Source of the DNA: Xenorhabdus szentirmaii DSM 16338
GTDB lineage: Bacteria > Pseudomonadota > Gammaproteobacteria > Enterobacterales > Enterobacteriaceae
Assembly: GCF_002632585.1 (NCBI RefSeq)
Contig: NZ_NIBV01000002.1
Span: 445,726-503,366 of the forward strand
DNA length: 57,641 nucleotides
Direction: 5' to 3'
The position numbers and the translations under genes were made by a program. The notes beneath the pieces were generated by a model. That model was given only the letters and a program-made list of their open reading frames with translations. It searched no databases and was not told where the DNA came from. Shown here piece by piece: positions 18,444-29,159 of this stretch (its first letter is position 1; the number at the start of each line of letters is the position of its first letter).

Positions 18444-18486
18444 TATCATAAAAGGTTATGTCAGTGTGTGGATAGGCATGGGGAAA

Positions 18487-20508
18487 ATGAGTAAAGAAAC
18501 AAGCAAAAAATTTAAGTTACATTCAGATTTCGCTCCCGGTGGGGATCAGCCGTCAGCTATTCAGCAGTTGCAAGAGGGGTTGGAAGATGGTTTGGCGCAT
18601 CAAACGCTGCTGGGCGTCACCGGGTCAGGCAAAACTTTCACGATAGCCAATGTCATTGCAAATTTGAATCGGCCGACGATGGTTCTTGCTCCCAATAAAA
18701 CTTTGGCTGCACAGCTTTACAGTGAAATGAAAGAGTTCTTTCCTGAGAATGCAGTGGAATATTTCGTTTCTTATTATGACTATTATCAACCAGAAGCCTA
18801 TGTACCCAGCTCTGATACGTTTATCGAAAAAGATGCTTCCGTAAATGAGCATATTGAGCAAATGCGGTTATCCGCAACAAAAGCCCTGCTGGAACGCCGC
18901 GATGTCGTGGTGGTGGCTTCAGTTTCTGCGATTTATGGTCTGGGTGATCCTGACAGCTATCTGAAAATGATGCTCCACTTGACGGAAGGCATGCTCATTG
19001 ACCAGCGGGCGATTTTACGTCGTTTGTCTGAATTGCAGTATACCCGCAATGATCAGGCATTCCAGCGAGGGACGTTCAGGGTACGCGGTGAAGTGGTTGA
19101 TATTTTCCCCGCTGAATCAGATGAGCATGCATTGCGGGTTGAATTATTCGATGAGGAAGTTGAGCGCCTTTCTCTGTTTGATCCACTGACAGGGCAGGTG
19201 CAGTTTAATGTGCCGCGTTATACCATCTATCCCAAAACTCACTATGTAACACCACGTGAACGTATCCTTCAGGCAATGGAGGGGATCAAAGTTGAATTGG
19301 AGCAGCGGCGCAAGGTATTGCTGGCATCAGATAAGTTATTGGAAGAGCAGCGCATTACCCAACGAACCCAATTTGATCTCGAAATGATGAATGAATTGGG
19401 TTATTGCTCAGGTATTGAGAATTATTCCCGTTACCTATCCGGCCGGGCTGAAGGTGAACCGCCGCCGACATTGTTCGATTACCTGCCCGCGGATGGCTTA
19501 TTGGTGGTAGACGAATCCCATGTCACGATCCCTCAGATTGGCGGCATGTACCGGGGGGATCGTTCCCGCAAGGAAACGCTGGTGGAATACGGTTTTCGGC
19601 TCCCATCCGCGTTGGACAACCGTCCACTGCGCTTCGAAGAGTTTGAAGCGCTGGTACCCCAATCCATTTATGTTTCAGCAACGCCCGGGCGCTATGAACT
19701 GGAAAAATCCGGCAATGACGTTGTTGAACAGGTTGTACGTCCGACGGGCTTGATTGATCCTGAAGTTGAAGTTCGTCCGGTAGCAACCCAAGTGGATGAT
19801 TTGTTATCTGAGATTCGCATCCGGGCGGCAAAAAATGAACGTGTGTTAGTGACAACCCTGACCAAACGAATGGCAGAAGACCTGACTGAGTATTTGGAAG
19901 AGCATGGCGAAAGGGTGCGCTATCTTCATTCGGATATTGACACCGTTGAACGTGTGGAAATTATTCGCGATTTGCGTCTGGGGGAATTTGATGTGCTGGT
20001 GGGCATTAACTTGCTGCGTGAAGGTTTGGATATGCCGGAAGTTTCACTGGTAGCCATTTTAGATGCGGATAAAGAAGGCTTTCTCCGCTCAGAGCGATCA
20101 CTGATCCAGACGATTGGCAGAGCCGCACGTAACTTGCATGGCAAGGCGATTTTGTATGGTGACAAGATGACGGATTCAATGGCAAGGGCCATTGAGGAAA
20201 CAGAGCGCCGTCGTGCCAAACAGCAAGCTTTTAACGAAGAACACGGCATTGTGCCGCAGGGCTTAAATAAAAAAATTGGCGATATCCTGAAGATTGGTCA
20301 GCCAACCAAAGGAAAAACCAAAGGGAAAAGTAAAATTTCTCTGGAGACGGAAGATTACAGTAAATTACCCACAAAAGAGCTGGAGAATAAAATTCGGGAG
20401 CTGGAAGATAAAATGTATCAATATGCGCGTGATCTTGAATTTGAGCAAGCGGCTAACATGCGCGATAAAGTGCAGGCATTGCGGGCGCAATTTATTGCTA
20501 GCTCTTGA
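18487..20508 (+). CDS. uvrB: UvrB, excinuclease ABC subunit B
   Basis: Damage-verifying helicase-like subunit of nucleotide excision repair. 673 residues from the ATG at 18487, with GGGG just before it; an in-frame ATG at 18478 (MGKMSK) is possible. Walker A is GVTGSGKT (about residues 40-47), the beta-hairpin that grips DNA is [12 protein letters not shown], the DEAD-like box is DESHV, and helicase motifs V/VI are [13 protein letters not shown] and [10 protein letters not shown]. The C-terminal UVR domain that contacts UvrC is present (about residues 630-670). SOS-induced through the LexA box. Confidence 0.96.
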   Translation: MSKETSKKFKLHSDFAPGGDQPSAIQQLQEGLEDGLAHQTLLGVTGSGKTFTIANVIANLNRPTMVLAPNKTLAAQLYSEMKEFFPENAVEYFVSYYDYYQPEAYVPSSDTFIEKDASVNEHIEQMRLSATKALLERRDVVVVASVSAIYGLGDPDSYLKMMLHLTEGMLIDQRAILRRLSELQYTRNDQAFQRGTFRVRGEVVDIFPAESDEHALRVELFDEEVERLSLFDPLTGQVQFNVPRYTIYPKTHYVTPRERILQAMEGIKVELEQRRKVLLASDKLLEEQRITQRTQFDLEMMNELGYCSGIENYSRYLSGRAEGEPPPTLFDYLPADGLLVVDESHVTIPQIGGMYRGDRSRKETLVEYGFRLPSALDNRPLRFEEFEALVPQSIYVSATPGRYELEKSGNDVVEQVVRPTGLIDPEVEVRPVATQVDDLLSEIRIRAAKNERVLVTTLTKRMAEDLTEYLEEHGERVRYLHSDIDTVERVEIIRDLRLGEFDVLVGINLLREGLDMPEVSLVAILDADKEGFLRSERSLIQTIGRAARNLHGKAILYGDKMTDSMARAIEETERRRAKQQAFNEEHGIVPQGLNKKIGDILKIGQPTKGKTKGKSKISLETEDYSKLPTKELENKIRELEDKMYQYARDLEFEQAANMRDKVQALRAQFIASS

Positions 20509-20536
20509 ATAAAATGAACATTGAATAAAATGAATA
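20505..20536 (+). repeat. 16-bp tandem repeat over the uvrB stop
   Basis: TTGAATAAAATGAACA and TTGAATAAAATGAATA lie in tandem (20505-20520, 20521-20536), followed by a degenerate third start TTGAAGAAAGTGATG. The first copy contains the uvrB stop codon. Probably a local slippage product. Confidence 0.7.
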
Positions 20537-20596
20537 TTGAAGAAAGTGATGTCCATTCTTGTTGGCATTAACAGAAAAGCGGTGGCAGCAGGTTGA

Positions 20597-20635
20597 ATTC
20601 CCCCGGTTATCCGGTGGCGTGGTGTCCGGGGGAAT
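20597..20635. terminator. hairpin between convergent uvrB and ybhK
   Basis: ATTCCCCCGG (20597-20606) pairs with CCGGGGGAAT (20626-20635). The stem is GC-rich and perfect; the 19-base loop contains a smaller CCGG. There is no clean T-run on either side, so termination is likely but not certain. Confidence 0.55.
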
Positions 20636-20656
20636 GATTGTGCAAATAATGACCGG

Positions 20657-21565
20657 TCAACCCAGTTTTTGCAGCGTACTTTCTATCGCTTTTCGCAGTA
20701 ATTCCCGATCATGGCGATAGGGAATATCCTGCGCTTCCAAAACTTGTTGCGTGATAATCCGATCACTGAGAAGGCTGATATCGGTACATGGGCCAACAAT
20801 AAGGGCATTAATCATTTTGCGCCCAATTTTATTTTCCATGATATCTATTTTATCTTTTAATGATAATCCTGCCGCTGCGTGGCTGAGTTCTTTCCCCAAA
20901 TTACCGATATAAATCATGTTTGCGTTACTGCGGCGCAGGGATTGCGTCAGGTCTTCCAATAATAATAGGGGTATCAGGCTGGTGAAAAAACTACCGGGGC
21001 CGATCAGAATCAAATCTGCCTGTTCAATGGCGTCCAATGCTTCTTTAGTGGCATTGACGCGGGGATAAAGTGACAGTTCTTGTGGCACGGAACTGAGTTG
21101 GTCAATATTGACTTCGCCGTATACAGTATTACCTTGCTCATCCATTGCCATTAAATCTACAGATTGTTCCGACATCGGAATCAAGTGGGCATTGACTTTC
21201 AGCAAATTACGGATCAGATTAATCGCTTCAAGTGGACGGACACTTAAGTGATCCAGTGCTTTTAACATTAAATTACCCAGATTATGCCCGGCTAATTCAC
21301 CATTGCCACTGAATCGGTACTCAAACATTGCGGAAGCAACGGTCGGTTCCGTGATTAACTGATTGAGACAATTACGCATATCCCCCCATGCAATGCCACC
21401 TTCAGAACGTCGTATCCTTCCGGTTGAACCGCCGTTGTCGGTTGTCGTGACTATGCCGGTCAAACGGGCGCCGAGGGAAGTAAGGGAGGACATCACTCGT
21501 CCAAGGCCATGACCGCCCCCGAGGGCGACAACGCGATCTAAATCAGCTAATGTGCGATTTCGCAT
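20657..21565 (-). CDS. ybhK: YbhK, YvcK/CofD-like protein
   Basis: A 302-residue cytoplasmic protein of the YvcK/CofD-like family. The glycine-rich N-terminus [17 protein letters not shown] and [13 protein letters not shown] are the nucleotide-sugar/phosphate-binding landmarks, followed by [24 protein letters not shown] and [19 protein letters not shown]. In Bacillus the homologue (gluconeogenesis factor YvcK) binds UDP-GlcNAc and affects cell shape on gluconeogenic carbon; the enterobacterial role is unclear. Convergent with uvrB and divergent from moaA, as in E. coli. Confidence 0.93.
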   Translation of the reverse strand: MRNRTLADLDRVVALGGGHGLGRVMSSLTSLGARLTGIVTTTDNGGSTGRIRRSEGGIAWGDMRNCLNQLITEPTVASAMFEYRFSGNGELAGHNLGNLMLKALDHLSVRPLEAINLIRNLLKVNAHLIPMSEQSVDLMAMDEQGNTVYGEVNIDQLSSVPQELSLYPRVNATKEALDAIEQADLILIGPGSFFTSLIPLLLLEDLTQSLRRSNANMIYIGNLGKELSHAAAGLSLKDKIDIMENKIGRKMINALIVGPCTDISLLSDRIITQQVLEAQDIPYRHDRELLRKAIESTLQKLG

Positions 21566-21658
21566 AAGGTTCCTGTTACTGGCTGGATATTGAGAACTTT
21601 AATAAATTTCGTGTAATCTACCATAAAATATGATGTTTTCAGAAATTGTAGTTATTTT

Positions 21659-21684
21659 ATCCGTCTTTTGACGGATTGTTTTTT
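21659..21684 (+). terminator. free-standing intrinsic terminator upstream of the Moco riboswitch
   Basis: ATCCGTC (21659-21665), loop TTTT, GACGGAT (21670-21676), then TGTTTTTT. This is a textbook plus-strand terminator, yet no plus-strand gene precedes it; ybhK reads away on the other strand. It would end a short transcript started near 21590-21630 or attenuate moaA leader transcription. Confidence 0.7.
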
Positions 21685-21789
21685 AAATGGCATCGTATAA
21701 ACGTCGCTGTACCCTGATGTCATGATATTATGTTAACCCTAGCCTCTGTGTCTAAGTCGCTGTTCTATCAAATGGATACCACATTGATA

Positions 21790-21868
21790 TGATGCTCTGG
21801 CCGTGGCTGCTGAGCCACCAGGATGGCAAGGTAGAAATACCGTCATCTCCCGGACTTGGAAGGTGTTA
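21790..21868 (+). promoter_or_regulatory. molybdenum cofactor (Moco) riboswitch before moaA
   Basis: The moaA leader folds compactly: an outer TCTGG/CCGGA pairing (about 21796-21800 with 21850-21854), a GTGGCT/AGCCAC hairpin (21803-21808, 21813-21818) and a second hairpin GGTA-GAAA-TACC with a GNRA tetraloop (21830-21841). This arrangement, ending at the moaA ribosome site, matches the Moco RNA motif known upstream of moaA in enterobacteria, where Moco represses expression. The 3' side of the outer stem is only a few bases from GGAAGG, which suggests translational control. Confidence 0.78.
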
Positions 21869-21870
21869 TT

Positions 21871-22851
21871 GTGGAACAACTTGTAGACGCATTCTCGCGC
21901 AAATTCTATTATTTGAGATTATCTGTTACTGATGTATGCAACTTTCGTTGCACCTATTGCCTGCCTGACGGATATCGCCCCAATGGGCATAAATCATTTC
22001 TTTCCTTAGCAGAAATTCGCCGCATTAGCCGCGCATTTGCCCAACTTGGGACGGAAAAAATCCGCCTGACAGGCGGAGAGCCTACCATGCGCCGCGATTT
22101 TTGCGACATTATTGCAGCGGTTCATGAAAATCCCCAGATCAAAAAAATTGCTGTCACAACGAATGGCTACCGAATGGAACGGGATGTATCCCGATGGAAA
22201 GATGCAGGGTTAACCGCCGTTAACGTCAGCGTTGATAGCCTTGATCCCCGCCAGTTTCATGCGATTACCGGACAGGATAAGTTTTTTCAGGTCATGCGTG
22301 GCATTGATTCGGCGTTTGAGGCTGGATTTACCACAGTGAAAGTCAACGTTGTATTGATGAAGAATGTCAATGACAGCCATTTTCCGGCCTTCCTTGACTG
22401 GATTAAACATCGTTCGATCCAGTTGCGCTTCATTGAATTGATGGAAACAGGAGAAGGCAGGGATATGTTTCATCGCCATCATCTTTCTGGTGACGTTATT
22501 CGAAACCAGTTGTTGCAACAAGGCTGGCAGCAACAACGACGTGAACGCAGCGATGGACCTGCTCAGGTTTTCCATCATCCGGATTATCAGGGAGAGATTG
22601 GCCTTATCATGCCGTATGAAAAAGATTTTTGCCAAAGTTGTAACCGATTGAGGGTATCCGCACTGGGGAATCTGCACTTGTGCCTGTTTGGTGAGCAAGG
22701 GATACCACTACGTGATTTATTGTCTGATGATGCATTGCTGGATGATTTGAAATTGCGTATCCAGGGTGGCTTGTCCCATAAGCGGGAAACCCACTTTTTA
22801 CATCAGGGTGACAGTGGTATCACGCCTAATCTTTCTTTCATTGGTGGTTGA
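21871..22851 (+). CDS. moaA: MoaA, GTP 3',8-cyclase
   Basis: Radical-SAM enzyme catalysing the first step of molybdenum cofactor synthesis from GTP. 326 residues from the GTG at 21871, with GGAAGG seven bases before; a TTG at 21856 in the same frame would lie inside the riboswitch. The N-terminal cluster motif is CNFRCTYC; the C-terminal cluster cysteines are in CQSCNRLRV and LHLCLFGE. The extreme C-terminal GG required for activity is present (SFIGG). moaB, which follows moaA in E. coli, is missing and moaC comes next. Confidence 0.95.
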   Translation: MEQLVDAFSRKFYYLRLSVTDVCNFRCTYCLPDGYRPNGHKSFLSLAEIRRISRAFAQLGTEKIRLTGGEPTMRRDFCDIIAAVHENPQIKKIAVTTNGYRMERDVSRWKDAGLTAVNVSVDSLDPRQFHAITGQDKFFQVMRGIDSAFEAGFTTVKVNVVLMKNVNDSHFPAFLDWIKHRSIQLRFIELMETGEGRDMFHRHHLSGDVIRNQLLQQGWQQQRRERSDGPAQVFHHPDYQGEIGLIMPYEKDFCQSCNRLRVSALGNLHLCLFGEQGIPLRDLLSDDALLDDLKLRIQGGLSHKRETHFLHQGDSGITPNLSFIGG

Positions 22852-22884
22852 ATTAACAACAAAACTCATTTTTCAGGAGTAAAA

Positions 22885-23364
22885 ATGTCCCGACTGACCC
22901 ATATCAACACTGCGGGTGAAGCCCATATGGTGGATATTTCTTCCAAATCAGATACTGTGCGTGAGGCAAAAGCGGAAGCCTTTGTTGAAATGCAGCCTGA
23001 AACACTGGCGATGATTGTTGCAGGTGATCACCATAAAGGCGATGTTTTCGCAACAGCGCGCATTGCAGGAATTCAGGCGGCAAAAAAGACTTGGGATTTA
23101 ATCCCGCTTTGCCATCCATTATTGCTCAGCAAAATAGACGTCCGGCTGGAAGCACAGACAGAACATAACCGCGTCAGGATCGAATCTTGCTGTCGCTTAA
23201 CAGGAAAAACCGGTGTGGAGATGGAAGCATTGACTGCGGCATCAGTTGCCGCACTGACGATTTATGACATGTGCAAAGCAGTACAAAAAGACATGGTTAT
23301 CGGGCCGGTGCGTTTGTTGGAAAAAAGTGGTGGTAAATCAGGGCACTTTAAGGTGGAAGCATGA
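22885..23364 (+). CDS. moaC: MoaC, cyclic pyranopterin monophosphate synthase
   Basis: Converts the MoaA product into cPMP. 159 residues, about the family length. Active-site stretches are [19 protein letters not shown] (with the catalytic lysine), [10 protein letters not shown] and [19 protein letters not shown] followed by MCK. CAGGAGT gives a strong ribosome site. It overlaps moaD by four bases (ATGA-type). Confidence 0.96.
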   Translation: MSRLTHINTAGEAHMVDISSKSDTVREAKAEAFVEMQPETLAMIVAGDHHKGDVFATARIAGIQAAKKTWDLIPLCHPLLLSKIDVRLEAQTEHNRVRIESCCRLTGKTGVEMEALTAASVAALTIYDMCKAVQKDMVIGPVRLLEKSGGKSGHFKVEA

Positions 23365-23606
23365 TAAGGGTGTTGTTTTTTGCTCAGGTTCGTGAGTTGG
23401 TTGGGTTGGATGTTCTTGAATTGCCGGATGATTACCCAACTGTCGAGCATCTTCGCCAAGCACTGGCAGAAAAAGGTGAACGCTGGGCGCTGGCATTAGA
23501 GGACGGTAAATTGTTGGCCGCAGTGAATCAAGCTTTTGTTCATGCAGCTCATCCCTTGCATGAGGGAGATGAAGTGGCATTCTTCCCGCCTGTGACAGGA
23601 GGCTGA
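23361..23606 (+). CDS. moaD: MoaD, small sulfur-carrier subunit of molybdopterin synthase
   Basis: Ubiquitin-like 81-residue protein whose C-terminal Gly-Gly (PPVTGG) is adenylated by MoeB and then thiocarboxylated. FFAQVREL, the acidic middle and EVAFFPP are typical. Translationally coupled to moaC by overlap; moaE starts two bases after its stop. Confidence 0.95.
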   Translation: MIRVLFFAQVRELVGLDVLELPDDYPTVEHLRQALAEKGERWALALEDGKLLAAVNQAFVHAAHPLHEGDEVAFFPPVTGG

Positions 23607-23608
23607 GC

Positions 23609-24061
23609 ATGGAAAGTACACGCATTCATGTTCAACGTGAGGCATTTAATGTTGGCGATGAATACCAATGGCTTTCACAATGTGATGAAGATGGGGCGGT
23701 TGTTACGTTTACCGGCAAGGTTCGCAATCATAATTTGGGTGACCACGTGCATGCGCTGACGTTGGAACATTATCCTGGCATGACAGAAAAAATGTTGCGG
23801 GAAATTGCAGATGAAGCCCGTCAACGCTGGCCTTTGCAACGTATCAATATCATCCATCGAATTGGTGAATTATATCCGGGAGATGAAATTGTGTTTGTTG
23901 GTGTGACCAGCTCTCACCGTAGTATGGCTTTTATGGCAGCAGAGTTCATCATGGATTATCTCAAGACCAAGGCTCCGTTCTGGAAAAAAGAATCGCTGGC
24001 GGAAGGTGAGCGCTGGGTGGAAACACGACACAGTGATAAGACTGCGGCAAGTCGCTGGTAG
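23609..24061 (+). CDS. moaE: MoaE, large subunit of molybdopterin synthase
   Basis: Catalytic subunit that transfers two sulfurs from MoaD to cPMP. 150 residues; TFTGKVRNHNLGD, LEHYPGMTEKML, IHRIGELYPGDEIV and the lysine-containing DYLKTKAPFWKKE match the family. Last gene of moaACDE. The following 288-base gap to ybhL holds no gene that I can see and no obvious hairpin. Confidence 0.95.
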   Translation: MESTRIHVQREAFNVGDEYQWLSQCDEDGAVVTFTGKVRNHNLGDHVHALTLEHYPGMTEKMLREIADEARQRWPLQRINIIHRIGELYPGDEIVFVGVTSSHRSMAFMAAEFIMDYLKTKAPFWKKESLAEGERWVETRHSDKTAASRW

Positions 24062-24349
24062 TGCTGTTTTCAAGTGCATTTGCTGGCACCATTATTGATA
24101 ACAAATGCGATTGACAATAAATGTAATTGGCAATGCATATTATTGGCCTTGCATGTATCGGAACTAAAATTTACTGGATAATTTTGTGAACTATAATGAA
24201 AACAGGGCGGACAAATAATATACTGCTAAAATCGTTATTAATTGGCTGATGGTTTTGTTAATGTTCTATGTTAATGTATAACTTTTGTATAGATTGTTTA
24301 TTTTTAAACGGTCTTTCTCTTTAAACATTGTCATGAAAAGGTAATCATC

Positions 24350-25060
24350 ATGGATCGATATCAACGTTCTAATGATTCGATTGTCCAGAAAACGGGTTCT
24401 GGCATACAAACATATATGGCACAAGTCTATGGCTGGATGACTTGTGGTTTGCTGTTAACCGCGTTTGTAGCGTGGTACGTAGCGAATACTCCTGAGATTT
24501 TATTCGCTATTTTCAGCAACTCCATTGTGTTTTACGGTTTGATCATCGCACAGCTTGCATTGGTGTTTGTACTGTCTGGCTTGGTTCATAAAATGAGCGG
24601 AACAGTGGCGACAGGATTATTCATGCTGTATTCCATGCTGACAGGGCTAACGCTTTCCAGCATCTTTGTGGTTTATACCAGCAGCTCCATTGCCAGTACA
24701 TTTGTGGTTTCTGCGGGGATGTTTGGTGCATTGAGTGTGTATGGCTATACCACCAAACGTAGCCTGAGCGGTTTGGGTAGCTTCCTGTTTATGGGGCTGA
24801 TCGGTATCGTTCTGGCTTCTTTGTTAAATATTTGGCTGAAAAGCCCGGCACTGATGTGGGCAATCACTTATATCGGCGTTTTAGTTTTTGCAGGTCTGAC
24901 AGCATACGACACTCAAAAACTGAAAGAAATGGGTGAACAAATAGATGTTAATGATAAAGAGAATATGCGCAGATATTCCATTACTGGCGCGCTGACTCTG
25001 TATCTTGATTTCATCAACCTGTTCCTGATGTTGTTGCGCATTCTGGGTGATCGCCGGTAA
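24350..25060 (+). CDS. ybhL: YbhL, Bax1-I/BI-1 family inner-membrane protein
   Basis: A 236-residue membrane protein with seven hydrophobic segments and the BI-1 family patterns VYGWMTCGLLLTAFVAWYV, MLTGLTLSSIF and LTAYDTQKLKEMGE (the conserved aspartate region near the last helices), ending LYLDFINLFLMLLRILG. Family members conduct or sense calcium and pH in other bacteria; the function in enterobacteria is not known. The ATG follows AAAAGG. Monocistronic with a strong terminator. Confidence 0.93.
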   Translation: MDRYQRSNDSIVQKTGSGIQTYMAQVYGWMTCGLLLTAFVAWYVANTPEILFAIFSNSIVFYGLIIAQLALVFVLSGLVHKMSGTVATGLFMLYSMLTGLTLSSIFVVYTSSSIASTFVVSAGMFGALSVYGYTTKRSLSGLGSFLFMGLIGIVLASLLNIWLKSPALMWAITYIGVLVFAGLTAYDTQKLKEMGEQIDVNDKENMRRYSITGALTLYLDFINLFLMLLRILGDRR

Positions 25061-25088
25061 TCACTGATATACCGAATCATTTTTAAAT

Positions 25089-25116
25089 AAAAAACCCTGC
25101 TTTTGCAGGGTTTTTT
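25089..25116. terminator. bidirectional terminator between ybhL and ybhR
   Basis: AAAAAACCCTGC (25089-25100) and GCAGGGTTTTTT (25105-25116) around a TTTT loop; serves ybhL and the convergent ybhRSFG operon. Confidence 0.95.
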
Positions 25117-25140
25117 GTAACAGGTTTTTTATAAGGAGTA

Positions 25141-26247
25141 TTACGCAATCTTATTGCGGAACAACCGGTAAGCGATCCCGCCTGTTGTTGCGGTAATTGC
25201 CAACAATGGCCATAAATTCGGCCAAATGACCGACAAATCAGCACCTTTCAAATAAATTTGCTTGGTGATATCCGTAAAATGCCGGATTGGATTAATCCAT
25301 GTGATGTCTTGTAACCAAACAGGCATGTTCTCAACCGGAGAGATATAGCCTGAAAGCAAAATCGCCGGCATCATAAAAACAAACACGCCAATGAACGCCT
25401 GTTGTTGCGTAGAACAGACCGCAGAAATCAGCAATCCGAAACCAACCAGCGATAAGCCATAAATCAACATGCAGCCATAAAATAGCAACAATGATCCCGC
25501 GAAAGGAATTTGGTAAAACAACGTGCCAATCAGCAGCACTATGGTTGCCTGCATTGTTGCCACAACCAATGCAGGAATGGCTTTGCCGAGGAATATTTGC
25601 CATGTTGCCAGAGGAGAGACCAACAATTGATCCAACGTTCCCTGTTCCCGTTCACGGGCAACGGAGAGCGCGGTAACGATGAGAACACCAATAGTGGTAA
25701 TCATGGCAACCAATGAGGGAACGACGAACCATTTATAATCCAAATTGGCGTTATACCAGTTACGAATAATTAACTCGCTGTTGTTGAAACGGGGAGAGTC
25801 CCCCAATAATTGTTTTTGGTAATCCATCACAATTTGCTGGATATAATTGGCGGCAATCTGGGCGCTGTTTGAGTTCCGCCCATCCAACAAAACTTGAATT
25901 GATGTCGGTTGATGGCTGGCTATATTGGCACTGAAATTCTGCGGGAAACGCACCAGCAGCAGAGCCTTGCGGTTATCAAGCGTCGGGCGGATCTCCTGTG
26001 AACTGGTCAGCAGAATAACATCAGGAAATGCTTTCGATTTTGCCAGTCGCTGAGTCAATTCAATTGAGGCTTGCCCCTTGTCTTCATTATAGATGGCGAT
26101 GGTGGCATTTTTGACTTCCAGTGTGGCAGCCCATGGAAACAAGATCATTTGCAAAATGACGGGCAAGATTAAAATATTTCGGGTTTGCGGCTCCCTGAGA
26201 AGAGACTGCAATTCTTTCATGATTAACGTATACAGACGATAAAACAT
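25141..26247 (-). CDS. ybhR: YbhR, ABC-2 type exporter permease
   Basis: Inner-membrane subunit of the YbhGFSR exporter, 368 residues. It has one N-terminal membrane helix, a large extracytoplasmic domain (about residues 45-170) and five C-terminal helices, with the ABC-2 motif [18 protein letters not shown] preceding helix 3 and [11 protein letters not shown] near the end. It forms a pair with YbhS, 12 bases upstream. Last gene of the operon. Confidence 0.93.
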   Translation of the reverse strand: MFYRLYTLIMKELQSLLREPQTRNILILPVILQMILFPWAATLEVKNATIAIYNEDKGQASIELTQRLAKSKAFPDVILLTSSQEIRPTLDNRKALLLVRFPQNFSANIASHQPTSIQVLLDGRNSNSAQIAANYIQQIVMDYQKQLLGDSPRFNNSELIIRNWYNANLDYKWFVVPSLVAMITTIGVLIVTALSVAREREQGTLDQLLVSPLATWQIFLGKAIPALVVATMQATIVLLIGTLFYQIPFAGSLLLFYGCMLIYGLSLVGFGLLISAVCSTQQQAFIGVFVFMMPAILLSGYISPVENMPVWLQDITWINPIRHFTDITKQIYLKGADLSVIWPNLWPLLAITATTGGIAYRLFRNKIA

Positions 26248-26259
26248 GCTCTTTCCTTT

Positions 26260-27417
26260 TTAATCCAGATGCCGGCGGGTTTTCCATGCAGTCAGGCCAA
26301 TAAAGACGATGGTGCTGGCAACCAGCAGGAGAAGGTTGGTGATCAACACAGTGCCTATATTACCCGCCAGAAAGAGTGTCTGTAGGCTGCTGACAAAATA
26401 ACGTGCCGGGACGATATAAGTAGATGCCTGAATCAGCACGGGCATGCTGTCTATTTCGAACACAAAGCCGGACAACATAATGGCAGGCAAAAACGCAGCA
26501 TTTAAAGAAATCATGGCGGCATTGAACTGGTTACGTGTCAGGGTGGAAATAAGTAATCCCATGCCTAAAGCGGTGGCGAGATAAAGGCTGGAAACCAAGG
26601 CCAATATCCAGAGCGAGCCTCGATAGGGAACCCCCAATACAAAAACCGTAAATATCATGCAAAGGACCATGACAAAAGAACCGAGTACCTGATAGGGCAG
26701 TAACTTGGCGAGCAATAACTCGATGCGGGTAACTTGGGTAGAAAGGAGAGCTTCCATTGTACCGCGTTCCCATTCACGGGCGATCACCAATGATGTGAGA
26801 ATGGCTCCCACGACAGTCATGATAATTGAAACTGCGCCGGGGATCAGGAAATGCCGGCTAATGGCGGCGGGATTAAACCAATAGCGGATTTGTGTATCAA
26901 TTAATGGTGTCGTTGAAACACCTTTATTTTGCCCTCGTTGCTGGAGCCAGATTTGCCAGATGCCTTTGGTATAACCCTGAACAAAGTTGGCGGTATTCGG
27001 CTCACTGCCATCGGTAATAACCTGAATGGGTGCATGGCTATCCATGCGGGCAAGTTGTGCATCAAAATTCACGGGGATAACAATGATGCCCCGAATTTGG
27101 TTTTCCTGCATTTTTTGAATCAAGAACTGACGATTATCGCTGATTGTCGCATCAATATAAGGCGAACCGGTGAATGCATGCACCAATTCACGGGCATCTT
27201 CACTTTGTTGTTCCATCAGGACCCCAAGGCGAAGTTTGCTGGAGTCCAGATTGATGCCATAACCGAAAATAAATAGCAGCATCAAAGGGATCACGACAGC
27301 AATCAAGGCACTGCTGGGATCACGGATAATCTGTTTCGTTTCTTTAACACAAAGCGCTTTCAATCGACGCCATGAGAAACTGACTGCTTTTTGGGGGGCA
27401 TGTTCAGGATGGCTCAT
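26260..27417 (-). CDS. ybhS: YbhS, ABC-2 type exporter permease
   Basis: Second membrane subunit of the exporter, 385 residues, same architecture as YbhR: one N-terminal helix (about residues 35-55), a large periplasmic domain and five C-terminal helices with [18 protein letters not shown] and [11 protein letters not shown]. Overlaps the end of ybhF by four bases. The likely transporter is YbhS-YbhR with ATPase YbhF and adaptor YbhG. Confidence 0.93.
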   Translation of the reverse strand: MSHPEHAPQKAVSFSWRRLKALCVKETKQIIRDPSSALIAVVIPLMLLFIFGYGINLDSSKLRLGVLMEQQSEDARELVHAFTGSPYIDATISDNRQFLIQKMQENQIRGIIVIPVNFDAQLARMDSHAPIQVITDGSEPNTANFVQGYTKGIWQIWLQQRGQNKGVSTTPLIDTQIRYWFNPAAISRHFLIPGAVSIIMTVVGAILTSLVIAREWERGTMEALLSTQVTRIELLLAKLLPYQVLGSFVMVLCMIFTVFVLGVPYRGSLWILALVSSLYLATALGMGLLISTLTRNQFNAAMISLNAAFLPAIMLSGFVFEIDSMPVLIQASTYIVPARYFVSSLQTLFLAGNIGTVLITNLLLLVASTIVFIGLTAWKTRRHLD

Positions 27418-29150
27418 TGCGGCTCCTTATCGTAGTTCACGACGAGATCGATAAAGGCATCTTCCATCGAAGGGTTAGGGCGCTCATCGGTGGCGACCAA
27501 TTGCTTCAATTCATCCGGTGTGCCGGCGGCAATCAATTTGCCCCGGAACACTAACCCAATGCGATCACAGTACTCCGCTTCATCCATAAAGTGGGTTGTT
27601 ACCATCACCGTAACTCCTTTATCTACCATGCCATTGATATGTAACCAAAACTCACGTCGTGTCAGGGGGTCGACACCGGAGGTGGGTTCATCCAGAAATA
27701 GAATGTCAGGCTCGTGCATCAATGCGCAGGAGAGAGCAAGGCGTTGTTTGAAGCCGAGTGGAAGGCTGTCTGTTTTTTGATTCAAAATGGGGCCAAGATT
27801 AAACGCATTGATCATCTCTGACATTTTTTCCTGCTGCCGCCGGCCCTTCAATCCGTAAACACCGGAAAAGAACCGGAGATTTTGTTCAACAGTCAGATTG
27901 CCATATAAAGAGAATTTTTGCGCCATATAGCCCAAACGTTGGCGGGCCTTGCCTGAGCTGGTTTTTAAGTCCATATCCAAAACCAGTGCCTTGCCGGAGG
28001 TGGGGATCATAAGCCCGCACATCATTTTAAACGTCGTCGATTTCCCTGCCCCGTTCGGCCCGAGCAAGCCAAAAATTTCCCCGCGTTTCACCTGAAAATC
28101 AACATCATCGGTGGCGGCAAAATCCCCGAATTTTTTAGTCAGGTGGCAGGCTTCTATCACGGTTTCTGTCGGATTGGGGGGGATTTGGGGCATAATTTCG
28201 GCCAATGCCGAACGATGGGAGGGACCACCGCCCAACAAATCAATAAAAGCATCTTCGAAACGAGGTTCTGCATCAAGGATGTTTGCTTCTGACAGCCCTA
28301 TTTGTTGGAGTAATTCGTTTTTATCTGCCTCTGCCTTTAAGATCAGGCGAACATATTTTCCCTGAATCACACCATCGGTAACCTGAGGCAGGGTAAGAAC
28401 ATGTTGCAATATTTTACGACGGGTATGGGATTCAACATCAAGCAAAAAAGATCTGCCGGCAATATTTTGAGTCAAATCTTGTGGCCGGCCACGATAGAGT
28501 AATTCTCCATGGTTGATGAGCAAAACATCACGACATAACTCAGCTTCATCCAAATAAGAAGTACTCCACAGGATTAACATGCCTTCAGAAGCCAGCTCGT
28601 GCACCATTTGCCATAATTCACGGCGGGCGATGGGATCAACGCCCACCCCCGGCTCATCAAGCAACAGTATTTTGGGACTGCCCAATAACGTACAGGCAAG
28701 CCCTAATTTTTGTTTCATGCCTCCGGATAACTTTCCGGCCAACCGTGTCGTAAAACGCGTTAAATCGGTGAAGGTCAGCAATTTTTGAAATGTTGCTTTG
28801 CGTTCCTCACCAAGGACACCCCGCAGATCAGCATATAAAGTGAGATTTTCCATAACGGTTAAATCTTCATATAAACCGAATTTCTGTGGCATATAGCCGA
28901 GTTCAGAACGTACCTGAACGCTGTCTTTGATGGGATCAAGCCCCATGATTTCAATATTGCCGCTATCAGGTTTCAATAACCCGGCCAACATGCGTATCAA
29001 TGTGGTTTTTCCCGCGCCATCCGGGCCGACAAGCCCGGTCACTGATCCACCCTGAATTTCCGCCTGCAAGTGTGATACAGCAGGAGTTTCCAATCCTGAG
29101 AAGGTTTTCTCCACGCCGTTCAGTTTGATGGTATAGGCTGAACTGGTCAT
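27414..29150 (-). CDS. ybhF: YbhF, duplicated ABC ATPase of the YbhGFSR exporter
   Basis: 578-residue ATPase with two nucleotide-binding domains. Domain 1: Walker [10 protein letters not shown], signature LSGGMKQKL, Walker [14 protein letters not shown]. Domain 2: Walker [11 protein letters not shown], a weaker signature LPLGFKQRL, Walker [14 protein letters not shown] and the switch histidine in [11 protein letters not shown]. In domain 1 the residue normally His after Walker B appears as STSY, so that site may be inactive. In E. coli YbhFSR has been linked to sodium/lithium and drug efflux. Confidence 0.94.
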   Translation of the reverse strand: MTSSAYTIKLNGVEKTFSGLETPAVSHLQAEIQGGSVTGLVGPDGAGKTTLIRMLAGLLKPDSGNIEIMGLDPIKDSVQVRSELGYMPQKFGLYEDLTVMENLTLYADLRGVLGEERKATFQKLLTFTDLTRFTTRLAGKLSGGMKQKLGLACTLLGSPKILLLDEPGVGVDPIARRELWQMVHELASEGMLILWSTSYLDEAELCRDVLLINHGELLYRGRPQDLTQNIAGRSFLLDVESHTRRKILQHVLTLPQVTDGVIQGKYVRLILKAEADKNELLQQIGLSEANILDAEPRFEDAFIDLLGGGPSHRSALAEIMPQIPPNPTETVIEACHLTKKFGDFAATDDVDFQVKRGEIFGLLGPNGAGKSTTFKMMCGLMIPTSGKALVLDMDLKTSSGKARQRLGYMAQKFSLYGNLTVEQNLRFFSGVYGLKGRRQQEKMSEMINAFNLGPILNQKTDSLPLGFKQRLALSCALMHEPDILFLDEPTSGVDPLTRREFWLHINGMVDKGVTVMVTTHFMDEAEYCDRIGLVFRGKLIAAGTPDELKQLVATDERPNPSMEDAFIDLVVNYDKEPQ

Positions 29151-29159
29151 GTCACCGCC

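Noticed and set aside
25105..25140. Second terminator-like T-run after ybhL
   Set aside because: The CAGGTTTTTT after the main hairpin lacks its own stem; it is only T-rich spacer.
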